This document shows, in pieces, positions 1 to 12,434 of a stretch of DNA of 64,000 nucleotides. Where the stretch lies: contig JARUPY010000473.1 in assembly GCA_029817715.1 (NCBI GenBank), forward strand, positions 3,782,001 to 3,846,000, given 5' to 3'. The stretch's first letter is position 1. Every line of letters begins with the position of its first letter. The notes beneath the pieces were generated by a model. That model did no database searches. It was not told where the DNA came from and saw only the letters and a list, made by a program, of their open reading frames with translations. The position numbers were made by a program, and so were the translations under genes. Source of the stretch: Melastoma dodecandrum (Eukaryota; Streptophyta; Magnoliopsida; Myrtales; Melastomataceae).

Positions 1-980
1 GGCATATGTGGTGGCAGACATATCTTCAGGGTCATTTTTGGGCAGAGCTTAGAAGTACTCAACGCTGCGAACGAATGCACAGATATATGAAGGGATATGT
101 AAACAGCAAACATAGACTGTATGATTTCGTACATAATTTGGAGCGTGTTGTAGCTGATCTACGTCACAAGGAGTACGAGGAGGATTTTAAGTCATTGCAT
201 AAGGAGATAAGGCCAATTACGATGTTGCGCAGACTTGAGGAGGATGCTAGTCGACTGTACACCATGAGTTCTTTTCGTAAAGTTCAGTCCGAAATCATGA
301 AGGAGTCGCGATTTTACATGGAACAGAGAGTTGATGGGAATATTGCGAGGATATACACTCTTTCGTGTTATGACGGTGAACATGGGTGCATACAAGTGTC
401 ATCAGCCAAGGCACTTGTCCAATTCAGCTGCAGCTGCTTACATTTTGAGACATTTGGTTTTCCATGTGCCCACCTATTCCATGTAGCCAAAGTTGAAGGT
501 TTCTTGTCAATATCAAAGCATCTGGTAAACAAAAGGTGGACAAAAGCAGCAAAGAGTAATACTTATGAATGTCTCTCTAATCGTGAATACGGGGTTGATC
601 GAGCTGATCTACGGCAGGGTATTCTAATGGCCGCATGCCGTATGTGTTTTTTGGCATCCCGATCTGACAACGCATCTCGGAAGCTCCAGAAAAGCATTCA
701 ATCATTGACGTTGGAGTTGGAGAAGAGTATTGTCGAAGATGAAGGTGGAAGAAAGTTCCATGATCGAGTCGCGTTTAATTTTGCTGACGAGATTCGTCGC
801 GAGTTCGTCATTCATGGAAGCAAGGAAGATTTTGGTATAGGCCCATCTCAACGACAGCCATCTCGTCGGATCAATGCGGACAATGAAGGTAACGTATGTA
901 CTGATTCTTCTTCTGATTCAGAAGGTAATGTCTGCTATGAAGATAACTCAGTGTATAGAGAGCAAAATATGTACACTTAA
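1..980 (+). CDS. FAR1/MULE transposase-family protein, C-terminal part (5' end cut by window)
   Basis: The frame is open from the left edge to a stop at 980, so the protein starts outside the window and the ATG at 6 is probably internal. The visible 324 residues match the C-terminal part of FAR1-related/MULE transposase-like proteins: a helical segment after the catalytic core, then a SWIM zinc finger (CSC...CAH, about residues 142-156), then a poorly conserved acidic Ser-rich tail. SWIM fingers in this family bind DNA or partner proteins. The catalytic DDE region is not visible, so I cannot tell whether this is a domesticated FRS gene or a Mutator-like transposase. Its downstream neighbour, facing it, is a Ulp1-type protease gene, a pairing known from Ulp1-carrying Mutator-like elements; that link is inference. 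Confidence 0.75.
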   Translation, partial: HMWWQTYLQGHFWAELRSTQRCERMHRYMKGYVNSKHRLYDFVHNLERVVADLRHKEYEEDFKSLHKEIRPITMLRRLEEDASRLYTMSSFRKVQSEIMKESRFYMEQRVDGNIARIYTLSCYDGEHGCIQVSSAKALVQFSCSCLHFETFGFPCAHLFHVAKVEGFLSISKHLVNKRWTKAAKSNTYECLSNREYGVDRADLRQGILMAACRMCFLASRSDNASRKLQKSIQSLTLELEKSIVEDEGGRKFHDRVAFNFADEIRREFVIHGSKEDFGIGPSQRQPSRRINADNEGNVCTDSSSDSEGNVCYEDNSVYREQNMYT

Positions 981-1412
981 TTATAAATTTTCGTCAACAT
1001 TTCGGCAGAAACTGGACCATACATCCGCCTGTACATTCCGTGTTGCATTATCCCCTATCTGCTATTGGGTTCTATTACAGTACATGACCTTACAGAGTCT
1101 GCCAAAAAGGAACCACAACAGTCCAGCAAAACGTTGTGCAGCATCTGGGGAAGATGTTATGGCTGCACACCACGCAAAAATTGCGTCACCTGGTCAGGAA
1201 ATGCATTATGGACACCGAAGTTGCTAAACAATTGCAGGAATCCATGTTGGTACAGCACTGCTCTCCGGGGGTTTGATCTTTTTGTTGACATCATCCTTAA
1301 CTTTCTGCTGAATTCTTTTCCTGACGTCATTCCCAGGCCATTTTATCATGCTTACAACCAGCCTCAACCTATCAGCAACTCCCACAACCTAATTCACAAT
1401 GATGAATGGCTG
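981..1412. other. Gap between two convergent genes
   Basis: This stretch separates the stop codons of the FAR1-like gene (+) and the Ulp1-like gene (-). Short open frames occur but none resembles a known protein. It should hold the two 3' untranslated regions. Confidence 0.5.
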
Positions 1413-4400
1413 TCAGCAACAGGTTCGTAACAGGGCAATGGCTACTCCGTGAATTGAGAACGGCTTTGACAGTATTGCATGGAAAAAAAATGGCCATACC
1501 ACTTCGTCAGCACCTTCCGGGGGTTCAGCCAATGTCATGAATTTCATGACATATATTCCACAGTCGTTTCTATACAATAAAAATTCATAGGATGTTTACC
1601 AATTGCCGACATTGAATAAGTTCAACAAGATATAGGAGAAGTTGAGGGACGTACTCATTTCCGGCAGCCATTTGGTCTGGCACGTTCGTTGGATAAGTTA
1701 TTTTCCAGTTGCAAATGTCTGGTACTTGAGACCCTTTAACCTTAGATTTTACCTTATTCTCATCCAACACGACACTCAACAGCTTTAACACACGATGATG
1801 AAGGTCACCTCTTCCTCCAATGTTGGACAATTTGTTATGGATTGTGTCCATAATGATGACTTCCTGTGTCCTGAATGAAATTATCTGTAACGCCCAATGT
1901 GATTCAGCTAGGCAAACCGGAATAAATATCTGCATAGAAGAATATCAAAAGTCCAGTAAAGACATTACAAGACATCCATGTAAATAGTTGGAACATATTA
2001 CTACCTTTTCATATGCAGATGTAGTAAATTGTGGGGATGCTTACCAATTGCATTTCATGGTTTTTGCCAATGTGATTCTTGAAGTGCGCATACAAGGAAG
2101 CGGCATTTCCTTTGCTTATGACGGGCATTTTCGTTGCACTATACTAATAGGCTGCAAGATTCTGTGATCGCGTTCTCGGTTAGCATCCTGTACATCACAT
2201 GTACCATGGATAAACCTTTGTAATCACTTACCCCTAACCAAGTGGGAAGGTACCAAATCCTTTTCTTTTCAGGATCCACTCTACTCTGTAGCATAATGGC
2301 ATGGAAATCTATAACCTGCATCATATAAATGTTACTCATATACAAGTCAGGCTTACGTGTCAATAATGAAAGCAACTAATATATTATGCAATCTTACATC
2401 ATTACATATCCATCTGTTTGGTAAAAGAGAAAGCATGGCCTGCCTATTAAGGTGAGCGGAATCCGTCATACATAGACATTCGTTGCATCATATAAACCAG
2501 TGTAGCCATTTGAACAAAGTAAAATAATATCCCAATACATAAAGACCGAGGACAGTGACACAAACCTATGATCGTGGTCCTCATTCCAAGCATACTCAAT
2601 GATATTCCATTGAGCCGTTGTAAAGTTTTTCAGCACACTTACTGGCAAATCCACTGGGAAGAATTTTTGTAGTGCCTAAGAATAAAAAATTACAACCATG
2701 GATTAACACTGTAATCCCGTCTTTCTTCAATGCTGCTTCATGATATGATTCCATGCTGGCAAGTTGTTATACCTCAGGGATAGCTGTCCTAACACGCTTC
2801 CTGGCCCTTGTAACCGGCTTTGGGGGGACAAACGGGGAGCTCTTGAACGCCGACGGTTTCCGCTCAGCCGTACGTCGTGTGGTCTTTCTGAAGAGGACAG
2901 CTGTGGTCGATGATCCACTTTCCTGTCGTGAGTACGATAATGTAATTCAATTTGCATTCACTGTTGCAGCCATTTACACAATGCAATGTAATGATACTTC
3001 ACCTTCAAATGAACTTCAGCCTCCTCGCCAATCCTCTTCACCTCTTCCATGTCTTGAACAACTTCCGGATCAGCATCTATGGGATCCCCTGTCTTAACAT
3101 CTTCCTTATATATGGGAACATCTTCCTCTTCTGGCTGAGATGCTTTTGCTGTCTTAACATCTTCGTTATATGTGGGAACATCTACCCCTGTGTTAACATC
3201 TTCATCAACCATCTTTTCCTTTCCTTTATTCCCAAACAGGAAATACTTCACACCTTCCTCAGATGGTGTCAAGCCGAGGTCAGATAGAGTGTCAACTTTT
3301 CCATTAACAGCCTCCGAAGTACCAAAGAATGCGCATAGTTTATTGAGACCTCGAGCAAGTTGTAACGCACGAGGGTCGGAATAATCGTCTGAACCTTCGG
3401 GCAATTTATCTTGCATCTGAGGAGGATGGACCGGCACCAAGCTTCTCTCCGAAATCATAGTTGACCCAACCTCAACTTCAGGTACATTGAAGGCCGTGTC
3501 CCGTTCACGTGGGTGAGTATGTGGAGATTGTACCTGCTCGACATTGTCATCAGCATTTGGTGGTGCGACTCCTTCAGGCTCTTCTTCCTGCCCTCCATCA
3601 TGTCCAGCTGTGGTCTTTTGATTCACAGGTTCGCCTGCTCGCCCTCTTTCTCTTCTAACTTCAGCGAGAATGTAATTCAATTTTCGGATGATGTGCTCAT
3701 TACTGGCATGGAGTCTCATAACAGAAAGTTCCACGGTCTGGTAATGAAGTCAAACATACAACGCCAATGTTAAAATTAAACTTCAAATCCAAATTATAAA
3801 CAAACACAGAACTAAGCTTACCTTCAGACGACGCATAACAATTGCCATCTTGCCAGAATCGCTCGCAGGATCAACTTCTTCCTCTGGATTAGTTTCGACA
3901 TCACCTTCTTCCTGTTAATTACATTTTGACACAATTTCTCATCGTATAGTAATAAATACACAAGTACGTGCATTACAAGGTGGACAAAACTTACAAGATC
4001 GACAACTTCAGCATAGGCAACTATGAAAATGGCTTTCAGCCGCTCATCATCCCAATCTTGACACCGAAGCATTGTCCTACTGGTGTTTCTTGAGCTGCTG
4101 TCCTCAACAGACTTTTTGCAAGCAGAAAACAACTGGATGTAATAATAGAACCAAACATTAACAATGTTTTGTATAGAGTAAACCCTTCACTCTAAACTCA
4201 ATAAATAAGCTAAACAAACACTTCACTATAAGTTCTCACCAGCAGTAGATGAACGCAACCTCCTATATACTTTCCCTGATGACCTTTGAATGCCCTCACT
4301 TGACTACAAAGATTATCAAGCACGTGAGTGGCCCAGTCAAACTTACAAATTGCCGCGACATCCCGTGTGGCTAGTAGGTACTCCTTGTCAATATCGAAGG

Positions 4401-5059
4401 CAGTTGTCGGGCACAGATAGTATCCTAGTATGAAAAGTACGACCTCCGCCTTCCAAAGGTCATCGGGAAAATCTCTTCCCATCATTGTACTTTCAACGGA
4501 CTTCAGAGATATCTTCCCTCTCTTCAGGTGAAGTTTAAGTTCATCCCGAACGGTCTCCATGTGACCACTAAATGGGACACCGACTTTCGTAGCAGGTAAG
4601 CCAATCAGGGCCTCAACATCAGCAGACTGCATTCGGTGTTCCACACCGTCAATTACCATTACCCTCTTAACGGGGTCGAACAACTTAAGACAACACTTCA
4701 ACGCCTTGTGATGAACTTGCCTACTTGCCAAATGCAATAGCCCATGAAATCCTAAGTCAGAAAGGGCTGCCCGCTTCGCATCATTAAATGTATTCAGGAC
4801 AGAAAACAACTTCCGCGGACTACACCTTGTATAAAGGTACTCCTGAGTAAACACACGAAGACTACCTCAATACTAGAATCATAATGACTCACAACAATGA
4901 TGGTTCAACATTTACCTTGTCTTTACGCAGCCACTTCGCCTTCTCCTTTTTAGAAGAAGCAGAAGCAGGTGTGTTGCCTTCGTTAGGAGCTTCTGGAGGG
5001 TGATCACCGAATGCCTCGGGTGAATTTTCTCCTGGCAATTCTGCAAATTCTTCTTCCAT
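1413..5059 (-). CDS. Ulp1-type (C48) cysteine protease of the MULE-associated plant family, 12 exons
   Basis: Twelve exons join in phase to about 876 residues: 5059-4916, 4842-4240, 4132-3995, 3911-3822, 3737-3003, 2922-2773, 2675-2566, 2443-2398, 2315-2232, 2143-2045, 1929-1655, 1569-1413. Residues about 50-250 match the plant DUF1985-like domain found ahead of Ulp1 domains in transposon-derived proteins. A long acidic, low-complexity linker follows (exon 5), then a basic segment, then the protease domain. The catalytic set is visible: His-Trp in exon 11 (ESHW, about residue 744), Asp 17 residues later (IIMD), Gln in PDQ, and Cys in DCGIYV in exon 12. The Q-to-DCG spacing is longer than usual, so the exon 11 donor may differ. 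SUMO-family deconjugation is the family activity; the substrate is unknown. I found no in-frame stop. Confidence 0.75.
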
Positions 5060-5700
5060 ATCTGCACTTTCGAAGAAATAACTAAAAAGGAAATCAACTA
5101 AAGATCACAAACCGAATCAACGAAAACCATATCAAACCGAATCAACTTCACATTACACCCCACTCAAACCAAACAAAATTCAAACCGAACCCCAAATCAC
5201 CCACGAAACCCACTCCATCACCCAGTACATCACCCAGTCACACCTAATCACACACGAAACCACGAAATCGAACACCCACTCCATCACCTAGTCCCACTCG
5301 AACCACTATCAAACCGAAACCCAAATCTGTCACGAAACCTTAAACGACTACACACCCTCATTGTAAAACTCGACCGACTCAACTAAACCAATAACGAAAC
5401 CACAATGCAGAAAAAAACCCAACTTACCGCGTCGGACGACCACCTGATGTCCTACCCATTCCGGCCCTAAACCATAATGGCAGAAGAAAATGGTCGAGAA
5501 AGGGAGAGGACGACCACCTGATGTCCTTGTCGTCCAAACCAGGAGACCCGCCTCGACTTCCACAGCAACGGCAAACCAAACGGACGGAATGGGTTCGGAG
5601 AGGAAACGAAGACGATCGGCGGGAAGGACAAAGTGTTCGAACGAAATGGAGGAAGCATTCAGTAAAGTAGTAATAATACTAGTAACCGGGGTAAAATAGT
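5060..5700. other. 5' flank of the Ulp1-like gene, low-complexity
   Basis: About 5105-5340 is rich in CAAACCGAA and CACCCA-type short repeats. This lies upstream of the Ulp1-like start codon and probably contains its leader and promoter. Open frames around 5350-5660 have no recognisable product. Confidence 0.45.
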
Positions 5701-6430
5701 CATTTCACATCAAAATTTAGAAAAATTAGGTTCGGAAACACTGTTCAAAGTAGTAAAATTTCTTAGTCAACTCCTACAAAATAGTAACAGTTTACTACTT
5801 ATTTTAGTAAAAACATGCTTAAACTAGTAAACATTTACGACAAACCCTACCTATTTACTACCAATTTTACCAACTCAAACACAATTTTACTAAAAATCAC
5901 AACGAAAGTAGTAAACAATTACTACTTATCGACATAATTTGTACAGTTAAAAGTAGTAAATTTTACTACTTTTTATACTACTTTTACGCTGACTTTACTA
6001 AAAATGAGAAATTTAGTAAAGTCAACGGAGAAGTAGTAAAAAAAATAGTAAAATTTACTACTTTTTTTTTACTACATCTTCCCTGACTTTACTAAAAGTG
6101 TGGTTTTCTTAGTAAAGTCAACGAAAATGTAGTAAAAAAAGTAGTAAATTTACTACTTTTTTTACTACTTCTCCGTTGACTTTACTAAAAATAAGGTTTT
6201 AGTAAAGTCAGCGTAAAAGTAGTAAAATTGTACTGCGGTGAACAGTTCAGAAGTAGTAAAATTTACGACGTTTTATACTACATTTTCGTTGACTTTACTA
6301 AAAGAAGACCAAAAAGTAGTAAAATTTACTACTTTTTTTACTACTTTTACGTTGATTTGAGTAGTAACGGTCAACTTTTAGTAAAATTTACTTCTAATTT
6401 TAGTATTAATTAGTAAATTACGTAAGTCTT
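5700..6430. repeat. Array of alternating TAGTAAA palindromes
   Basis: Two palindromic modules alternate. Module A is AGTAGTAAA facing TTTACTACT with a short AT centre. Module B is GACTTTACTAAAA facing TTAGTAAAGTC, followed by CAACG or the reverse form CGTTGAC. Together they give a period of roughly 100-120 bp over about 700 bp, with degenerate single copies at both ends. Each module can fold into a hairpin. The array lies upstream of the Ulp1-like gene, where a Mutator-like or other DNA transposon would carry terminal or subterminal repeats. I could not find the matching other end, which may be outside the window. Confidence 0.7.
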
Positions 6431-8313
6431 ATGTACACGTACCGTTAGCCGCTTCCAAGTTGTCGTTTGCATGTGTTTCAGAGATAGTGAGAGAGAGCTC
6501 TTTTCTTCGTCTTCTTCTTTTGAATACGGGTTCAGAGTAGGGTTGGATGGGAGGAGAGGTGTTATTTCCTGGTAATTTACCTGAGACTGCAAAGGTCTTA
6601 GGAAACCCTAAAAAATGTCTGAAATGTTTGAAACCGGGTCAAACAATTTGTGCCACATATTTTATTACAAGTTTAGGGGTTTGCATGGGAAGCGCTGCAA
6701 TCCGCTTACACCCATACCCTAACGCTAACTCCTCCCTCCCGTCAAGCTCTCCCTCCTACTTTTGGAGGATATAAAATGTGGGGCTTGTTACTTTTTTTAA
6801 CGTTGGGACAAAAAAAATTAAAAATAATGTTTTAAAATTCGATTTGATAAATAAAAAAACAAAAGGAAGTCTAACTTGACTTGAAGGGGGGGGGGGGGGG
6901 TTTAAAACTATCAAAAGAATTTTCCTGCCTAACTTGTAACATAACTAGTAAACATGGAATTAATTTTTCCATAACGTGGGAACTATGAAATCTTACATGA
7001 TGTTGCCTTCATAATAGTTCACAAAACTCAATTATGTTACACACAAAGGGAGAGGGGGACGATTATTGGATAGTATCATGCCCGCCAAACACAAATGGTG
7101 TTTCGACAAAGTAATGAAAATATACTTACAAAAAAAAAGTAATGAAAAAATAAAAGAGGACGGAAAGTAAATATATTATCTTTGAAAAAGAAATTGTCTA
7201 GTAGTGATTTGGTTTTTGCCGTGGCCGGACACGAACCGCTCGATCGTTGTAGTTTCGTCCCAACTCATGTTTAAACTTTCAATACGTAAACCCGGTTTCC
7301 AGAACTCTTTCAACACTCGTCACTGTTCCCCAACCAAAGAACAAAACCGAAGCACGAACAATTTTCAAAACTAAGTGAAAAAAATAAACCCGAAATCAGA
7401 CGAAACGAGATTCTTGGCTTTCTTTCTTCCTCTTTTGCTTTCTCGCCCATAAAAAGACTCGCTAGATTGGAAAAAGAGCATCAGGAAAAGATCCTTTCGA
7501 CGAAGGAAAGCCAAAAACAATGTGGGTTAAAAAAAACACACTTACCCAAGAGAAAGAGGATAGAAAAAACAACAAAAGGACAAAAGAGGAGTTGTTCGAG
7601 GTTCGTTCCTCTCTCCACACACGCACGAGCGGGTGTCGTCTCCCCCACTCCTTCCCATGCAATCCCTCCATTGTCTTACTCCCCAAGTTTTGTTTTTCCA
7701 TAATTACATCTCCGAGAAGGATAACTCAAAACACTAAAGTGTCGGTTGTTTTACAGATATTTAATGCGTTTATAAGGATTAATACGTTAATCTAAAAATA
7801 AAAATAAATGAATATATTAATTACATCGTGCAATTGGGCATGGTTACCTTACTCCTAACATTAATGAACCTAACTTACTACGACTACTTGGTTATATGAA
7901 GAAGAAGTCCCCAGTTGAAGGGAGAAGAGGACAAAGGTTGCACGGATGCAAGAATCGTGTGATTTAATTCTGTCACACGTACTGTCCCCCCCCCCCCATC
8001 TCATTACATCCCTTGCCGCAGAAAACTTGCGTGTATTATTAAAAGTGATTTTTATTTTTTAATCTTAGTCAGTTATTTTCATTATTACAACTAAAGTAAT
8101 TTAGTTCCGGCACTGCTGACTGTTTCCCTAATTCCTAAAATCATTGATTTAATAAAATTATATTATTACACAAACGATCACACCCATCAAATAATATATT
8201 TCTTCCGTTAGACCAACCCCCCGGTTATATACTCTCTCATCTTTCCCCTGCCCTTTCTTCCATCTCCTCAAACCATATATGATCTCTTCTTCTCCTTCTC
8301 TTGAAGGTCCGAC
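6431..8313. other. AT-rich intergenic DNA upstream of the MYB gene
   Basis: No protein-coding region is recognisable. The stretch holds a run of 15 G at 6886-6900, a run of 12 C at 7986-7997, and a pyrimidine-rich leader-like segment just before the MYB start. A TATA-like TTATATA at about 8224 sits 85-90 bp before the start codon. Confidence 0.45.
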
Positions 8314-9397
8314 ATGGGAAGTTACTGTGCTTACAAGACAGTGGAGTTCCTTCCTCCCGTGAATGCCGACATGGGTCCTCGCCAAACCCACAAGCCGGGG
8401 CTTGACTTGAATCTCGGGGAGGAGTCGTTTGGGGGGATGCAAGTGTCGGCTGAATCGGGGAAGGCCAAACGGGTTGGTGGTAATGTCTGCTCCAGAGGGC
8501 ACTGGCGGCCCGCCGAGGACGCCAGGCTGATGGAGCTCGTCGCGAGATTCGGGCCTCAGAATTGGAACTTGATCGCCAGGCACCTCCATGGCAGATCCGG
8601 TAAGCGAGGCCCTTCATTCTTTGCTCGGATACTCGCTTGCCTTTTTATTTGAAAGCCGGTTAAAGATGGGTCGTTCTGGTGTGTTCTTGGGGGTGGTTTA
8701 TTGCAGGGAAGAGTTGCAGGCTAAGGTGGTTCAACCAGCTGGACCCGAGGATCAACAAGAAGGCCTTCACGGAGGAGGAAGAGGAGCGTCTCCAGTCTGC
8801 CCATCGAGTATATGGGAACAAGTGGGCGGTGATTGCGAGGCTCTTTCCGGGGAGGACCGACAATGCGGTTAAGAACCACTGGCATGTATCGATGGCACGG
8901 AAGCACAGGGAGCAGTCCTCGGTTTACCGGGGGAGGAGATTGGCTCCTCCCGACGTCCTCACTCCCCATAACGACAACGTTAGGATCGGGAGCGACTCCC
9001 CATCGTCCATGTCGAGCAACAGGGGTGGGTCCGCCTCGACCTGCACAGACCCCTCCCTAACACAATCATCGGCAAGGCCTCCAACTCTGTTCTCCGGTGA
9101 GCGTTCTACGCACTCCTTTCTCCCTTCCTTACCTCGCATCACCCGCATTAAAATTGAATACTTATCGTTGGGAAATTGCAATTTAAAAAAAAAAAAATAG
9201 GTGCATCCGACAAGGAGACAAAGGTTAAGCTTTCATCGGACAATAACACGGGTCCATCGGGAAAGTCCCCTGCCTCCGCCATCGAATCAGTATGCACCAA
9301 CCGGGACAGAGTTTCCCATTTCGGGCAAGGCCTAGGTGGAGGAGGAGTTAACGATCGCCCGGGTTTCATCGATTTCCTCGGGGTGGGAGCCGCGTGA
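8314..9397 (+). CDS. R2R3-MYB transcription factor, MYB52/54/105/117 (LOF-like) group
   Basis: Three exons, 8314-8599, 8707-9096 and 9201-9397, join in phase to 290 residues. The R2 repeat starts at CSRGHW (about residue 62) and spans intron 1 at [17 protein letters not shown]3 contains FTEEEEERL and ends at [18 protein letters not shown]. The RGHW start, WFNQLDPRI and NHWHV are hallmarks of the subgroup that includes MYB52, MYB54, MYB56, MYB105 and MYB117 in Arabidopsis. Members act in the nucleus in secondary wall formation, organ boundary formation and ABA response. Both introns use GT-AG. Outside the MYB repeats the C-terminal half is Ser/Gly-rich and short. The exact orthologue cannot be chosen without a tree. 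Confidence 0.9.
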
Positions 9398-10923
9398 TAG
9401 AGATTAAAGGACATCGATAGGAAAAGTTCAAATTGGGGAGGGGTTGGGGGTTGCAGGGTTTCTTTTCTTTCTCACTTCCCCTGTTTACTGTCGTTTTCTC
9501 CCCTGATCTTTTGGGGGCTTCGGTGATAGTTAAGGGTTCGGGGGAGCAGTTAATTATTACCGCTGGTGGTGATGTGATTGGGAGGGGGAGGATCATCAGG
9601 TCATCGTGCTTCTGTAACTTGTGGTGGGGGTTGGTGGAATTACGAAACAGGGTAATGGAATTCGCCAGAAATGTGCTTGACTAAGACAACTCGGTACCCT
9701 TCTGACCCGTTTTGGCATTCCCCCATAAATTTCTCCCCGACTGCAGTCTTTCAGTTTCAGGCAATCAGGCAATATTTTTTCTTTGGACATCTCTTCTGTT
9801 CCTTTGACTGGACAACCCACCTCAATTTAGGACTCTACACTAAATGGTCTCTGCAAAATTATCCACACGGACTCAAAGGCTAAAGCAGATGTGTGGGTTT
9901 TAGGTGTCGTGTTGGGGTTGTTTTTCATCAGCAGAGGGCACCATGTCGGGGGTTTTTGGAGTTCTGGGTTAACCCTTTTCATTACATTGTCTTGTCAAGG
10001 TGTCCTGAACCCTACCCGTTTCAGGGGAGGAGTCTCTACATGCTTCGAGATCGGAAAATGTGCCTGGGCCTTCTGTTCTGGGTTTATAGTCCTTTTCTGA
10101 CGAGACCCAAGTATTGCTCTTGTGAATTTAGTCCTCCTTGATGTGATGAATTCAAGGTCAGTAGATAGTAGGGGAGGTGGGGCGGTGGCGTGCAAAGTAC
10201 CTCGTCCGACTCTTGGGATCTTTCATCGCCTTTCATTTCAATTTTCCTTTCTGATGTGTGACATTTTTAGGCCTCATCGCTTTTCCCTTCTTCCCCCCCT
10301 CATTTAATTCCTTTGTTGGACTTTTGCTCCCTCCTCCAACTGACATGAAGTTGGTCATGATTACCGCCTGTTTCCAGGGGCTCAAGGAAGATGACAGAAA
10401 ACAAACCCCTACCCAGAAAAGCTTTAGGGGAGTTAGTGACTGTGGTCAAATGTCATCCCGGAAAAAGAACCCGTGTTCTTAATTTTCCTTTTGCCCATTT
10501 CCCCCCTTAACCGGGGATTAACTTTTCTGGGGCATCATGATCCGGTTACGACCAACAAACCCTTTAGTTGGGCTCTAATTCTGTGTTTGATCCTGTTTTA
10601 AGCCCATGGCTCCGCGAGTGAAGAATGAAATGCCATGCTAATGATGAAATCACCTGCACTTACACTTGCAAGAAACTTGGACAAACAAACCAGACAATCC
10701 CATGATTCACTAGATGTTGCCCATCTCCTCCATGCAAAATTAGGGAAGTAAACTGTTAGCTTAAGCAATTATAATCACTTCAGCCTTTGGGTTGAGCACC
10801 ATGAAGTACTCCGAGCACGTACCTCGGAAGTAGGCCGGTCTATCCATACACCCATAATGACACGGCAATCAGATCACGGTCGACGGGCCATCCATACCTG
10901 AGTTTCGCTTCTCAGGGACCGAC
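9398..10923. other. Gap between convergent MYB and DOF genes
   Basis: This contains the 3' flanks of the MYB gene (+) and the DOF gene (-). Several short open frames exist on both strands, but none resembles a known protein. Confidence 0.45.
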
Positions 10924-12389
10924 CTATTCAGGGTTGCTACTTACAACGGCAGTCCATGGGCGAAGGTTGGGTTGGTCGTTCAGGTTGCTGACTTTCAAAG
11001 CCCTGGGAGCGTGAAGTCGACCCTCGGCGTCCTTGTAATCAAAGCCGGCATCTCTGGGATGCTTCCCGAGGGCCGAATGATTGGGAGACGAACCATTCTG
11101 GAGACAGGATGGTGCGATGAACCCTTGGGAAGCAGCTTCTATTGATATACACCCCATGTATGGAGCTGCCACTATTTGCAACGGGATCGTCTGAGGGGGA
11201 AAGCCGGGTACTGCGAGCATCGGTCCCGCCACATATTGAATTCCGAGTGAGGCGGGTTTCCAAAGTTGGTTCAAAGGGACAAAACATGCCGGGACAGAGC
11301 CACTACATGAGCTGTGTGTTGAATCGTCGTTGTTACATGTGTTCGGCTGCCCATCTTTGGGAGTACGACCTCGAACTCCATTAACCGTGATGGAAGAACC
11401 ACAGGAGGCAGACTCTTCTTTATTGTCAGCAGCAGCGAGCAGGGTCTCTATTGACTTGGACATCGATGTCTCAGGAGCAAACTTCAACACACCAGGCGAC
11501 GACTCTTTGATGGAGCAAAGCATCTGATTTGCAGACTCGGGGGTAGCAGATGCAACCATCTGGCAGTATTGGAAGGGCAGCTGCTTGTTTTTCCGCCGAC
11601 CTGCTCCCACTGGAACATTTCTCATTGTTCCACCAGCAGTCCAGTATCTCTGGCAGTTCCTGCAGAAGTGCCTGGGTTGATTCACATTGTAGTTGTTGAA
11701 GTAACAGAACTTTGTCTCCAGGCTATTGCATCTCGGACAAGGGATGATCTTGTCAGGCTTCTTAAAGTTCTTGGCCTGTTCGTGATCAATTGCCTCGGCT
11801 TCACTGTTTTCTCCGGAAGGAACATCACGTCTCCCTCGGACTTCCAAGGATCGACATGCATGCCGGGTGATGCCACTTTCCACATCACGGATTCCACTAA
11901 ATCCTTGCTGAAAGGTGCCAGAACATGCCATCAGCTTAACATCTCAACAAAGAGAGACTGCTTCAAAGCACTTTTATGTCTCCAAACCCAACTAAAATTG
12001 CAATTCAACAACAGGATAGAGCGAGACACAACTACAAGAGAAAATCAAAAGCCGACAGTTTCCCCAATCACCTAACATCAACACTCAGAAAACAAGGTAG
12101 AATCGGCATTCTAACCATCTAATCCTCTACTCTTTGTCCCTGATGCAATTGACAGAACATTCCACCAACTTCAAACAACGAAGCAATCAGCCAGAAAAGA
12201 ACACCCCCAAAAAATGCAGGCGACACAGCACTGCCGCAGTAGAACGAGGAAGAACCAGGGGGTGCGTACCGCAATAGTGACAACGGGTTGAGCCGGAACC
12301 CGACGCTCCGGCGGCGCCCGGATCCTACAACCGAACAACTTGATACCGGAATCCGCGGCAGCCTCACGAGAGAAACGCCCGGTCTTCAT
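10924..12389 (-). CDS. DOF zinc-finger transcription factor, cycling DOF factor (CDF) type
   Basis: Two exons, 12389-12270 and 11907-10924, join in phase 0 to 367 residues. Exon 1 carries the CDF N-terminal signature SGIKLFG, which is why I extend the gene beyond the large 3' exon. An upstream in-frame ATG at 12434 is possible. The DOF finger in exon 2 starts at [12 protein letters not shown] and has the CX2C-X21-CX2C pattern ending FCRNCQRYW, followed by [17 protein letters not shown], all diagnostic of CDFs. CDFs repress CONSTANS/FT-type genes in photoperiodic flowering and are targeted by FKF1/GI. The C-terminal region has KHPRD, but the following conserved block ([10 protein letters not shown]...) is divergent from the usual LWVPKTLRIDD. 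Intron 1 is about 360 bp with donor GTACGC. Confidence 0.85.
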
Positions 12390-12434
12390 CTTGAGTTCCC
12401 GATCCCGATCGTCGGCTCCGAGTGGCAAAACCAT

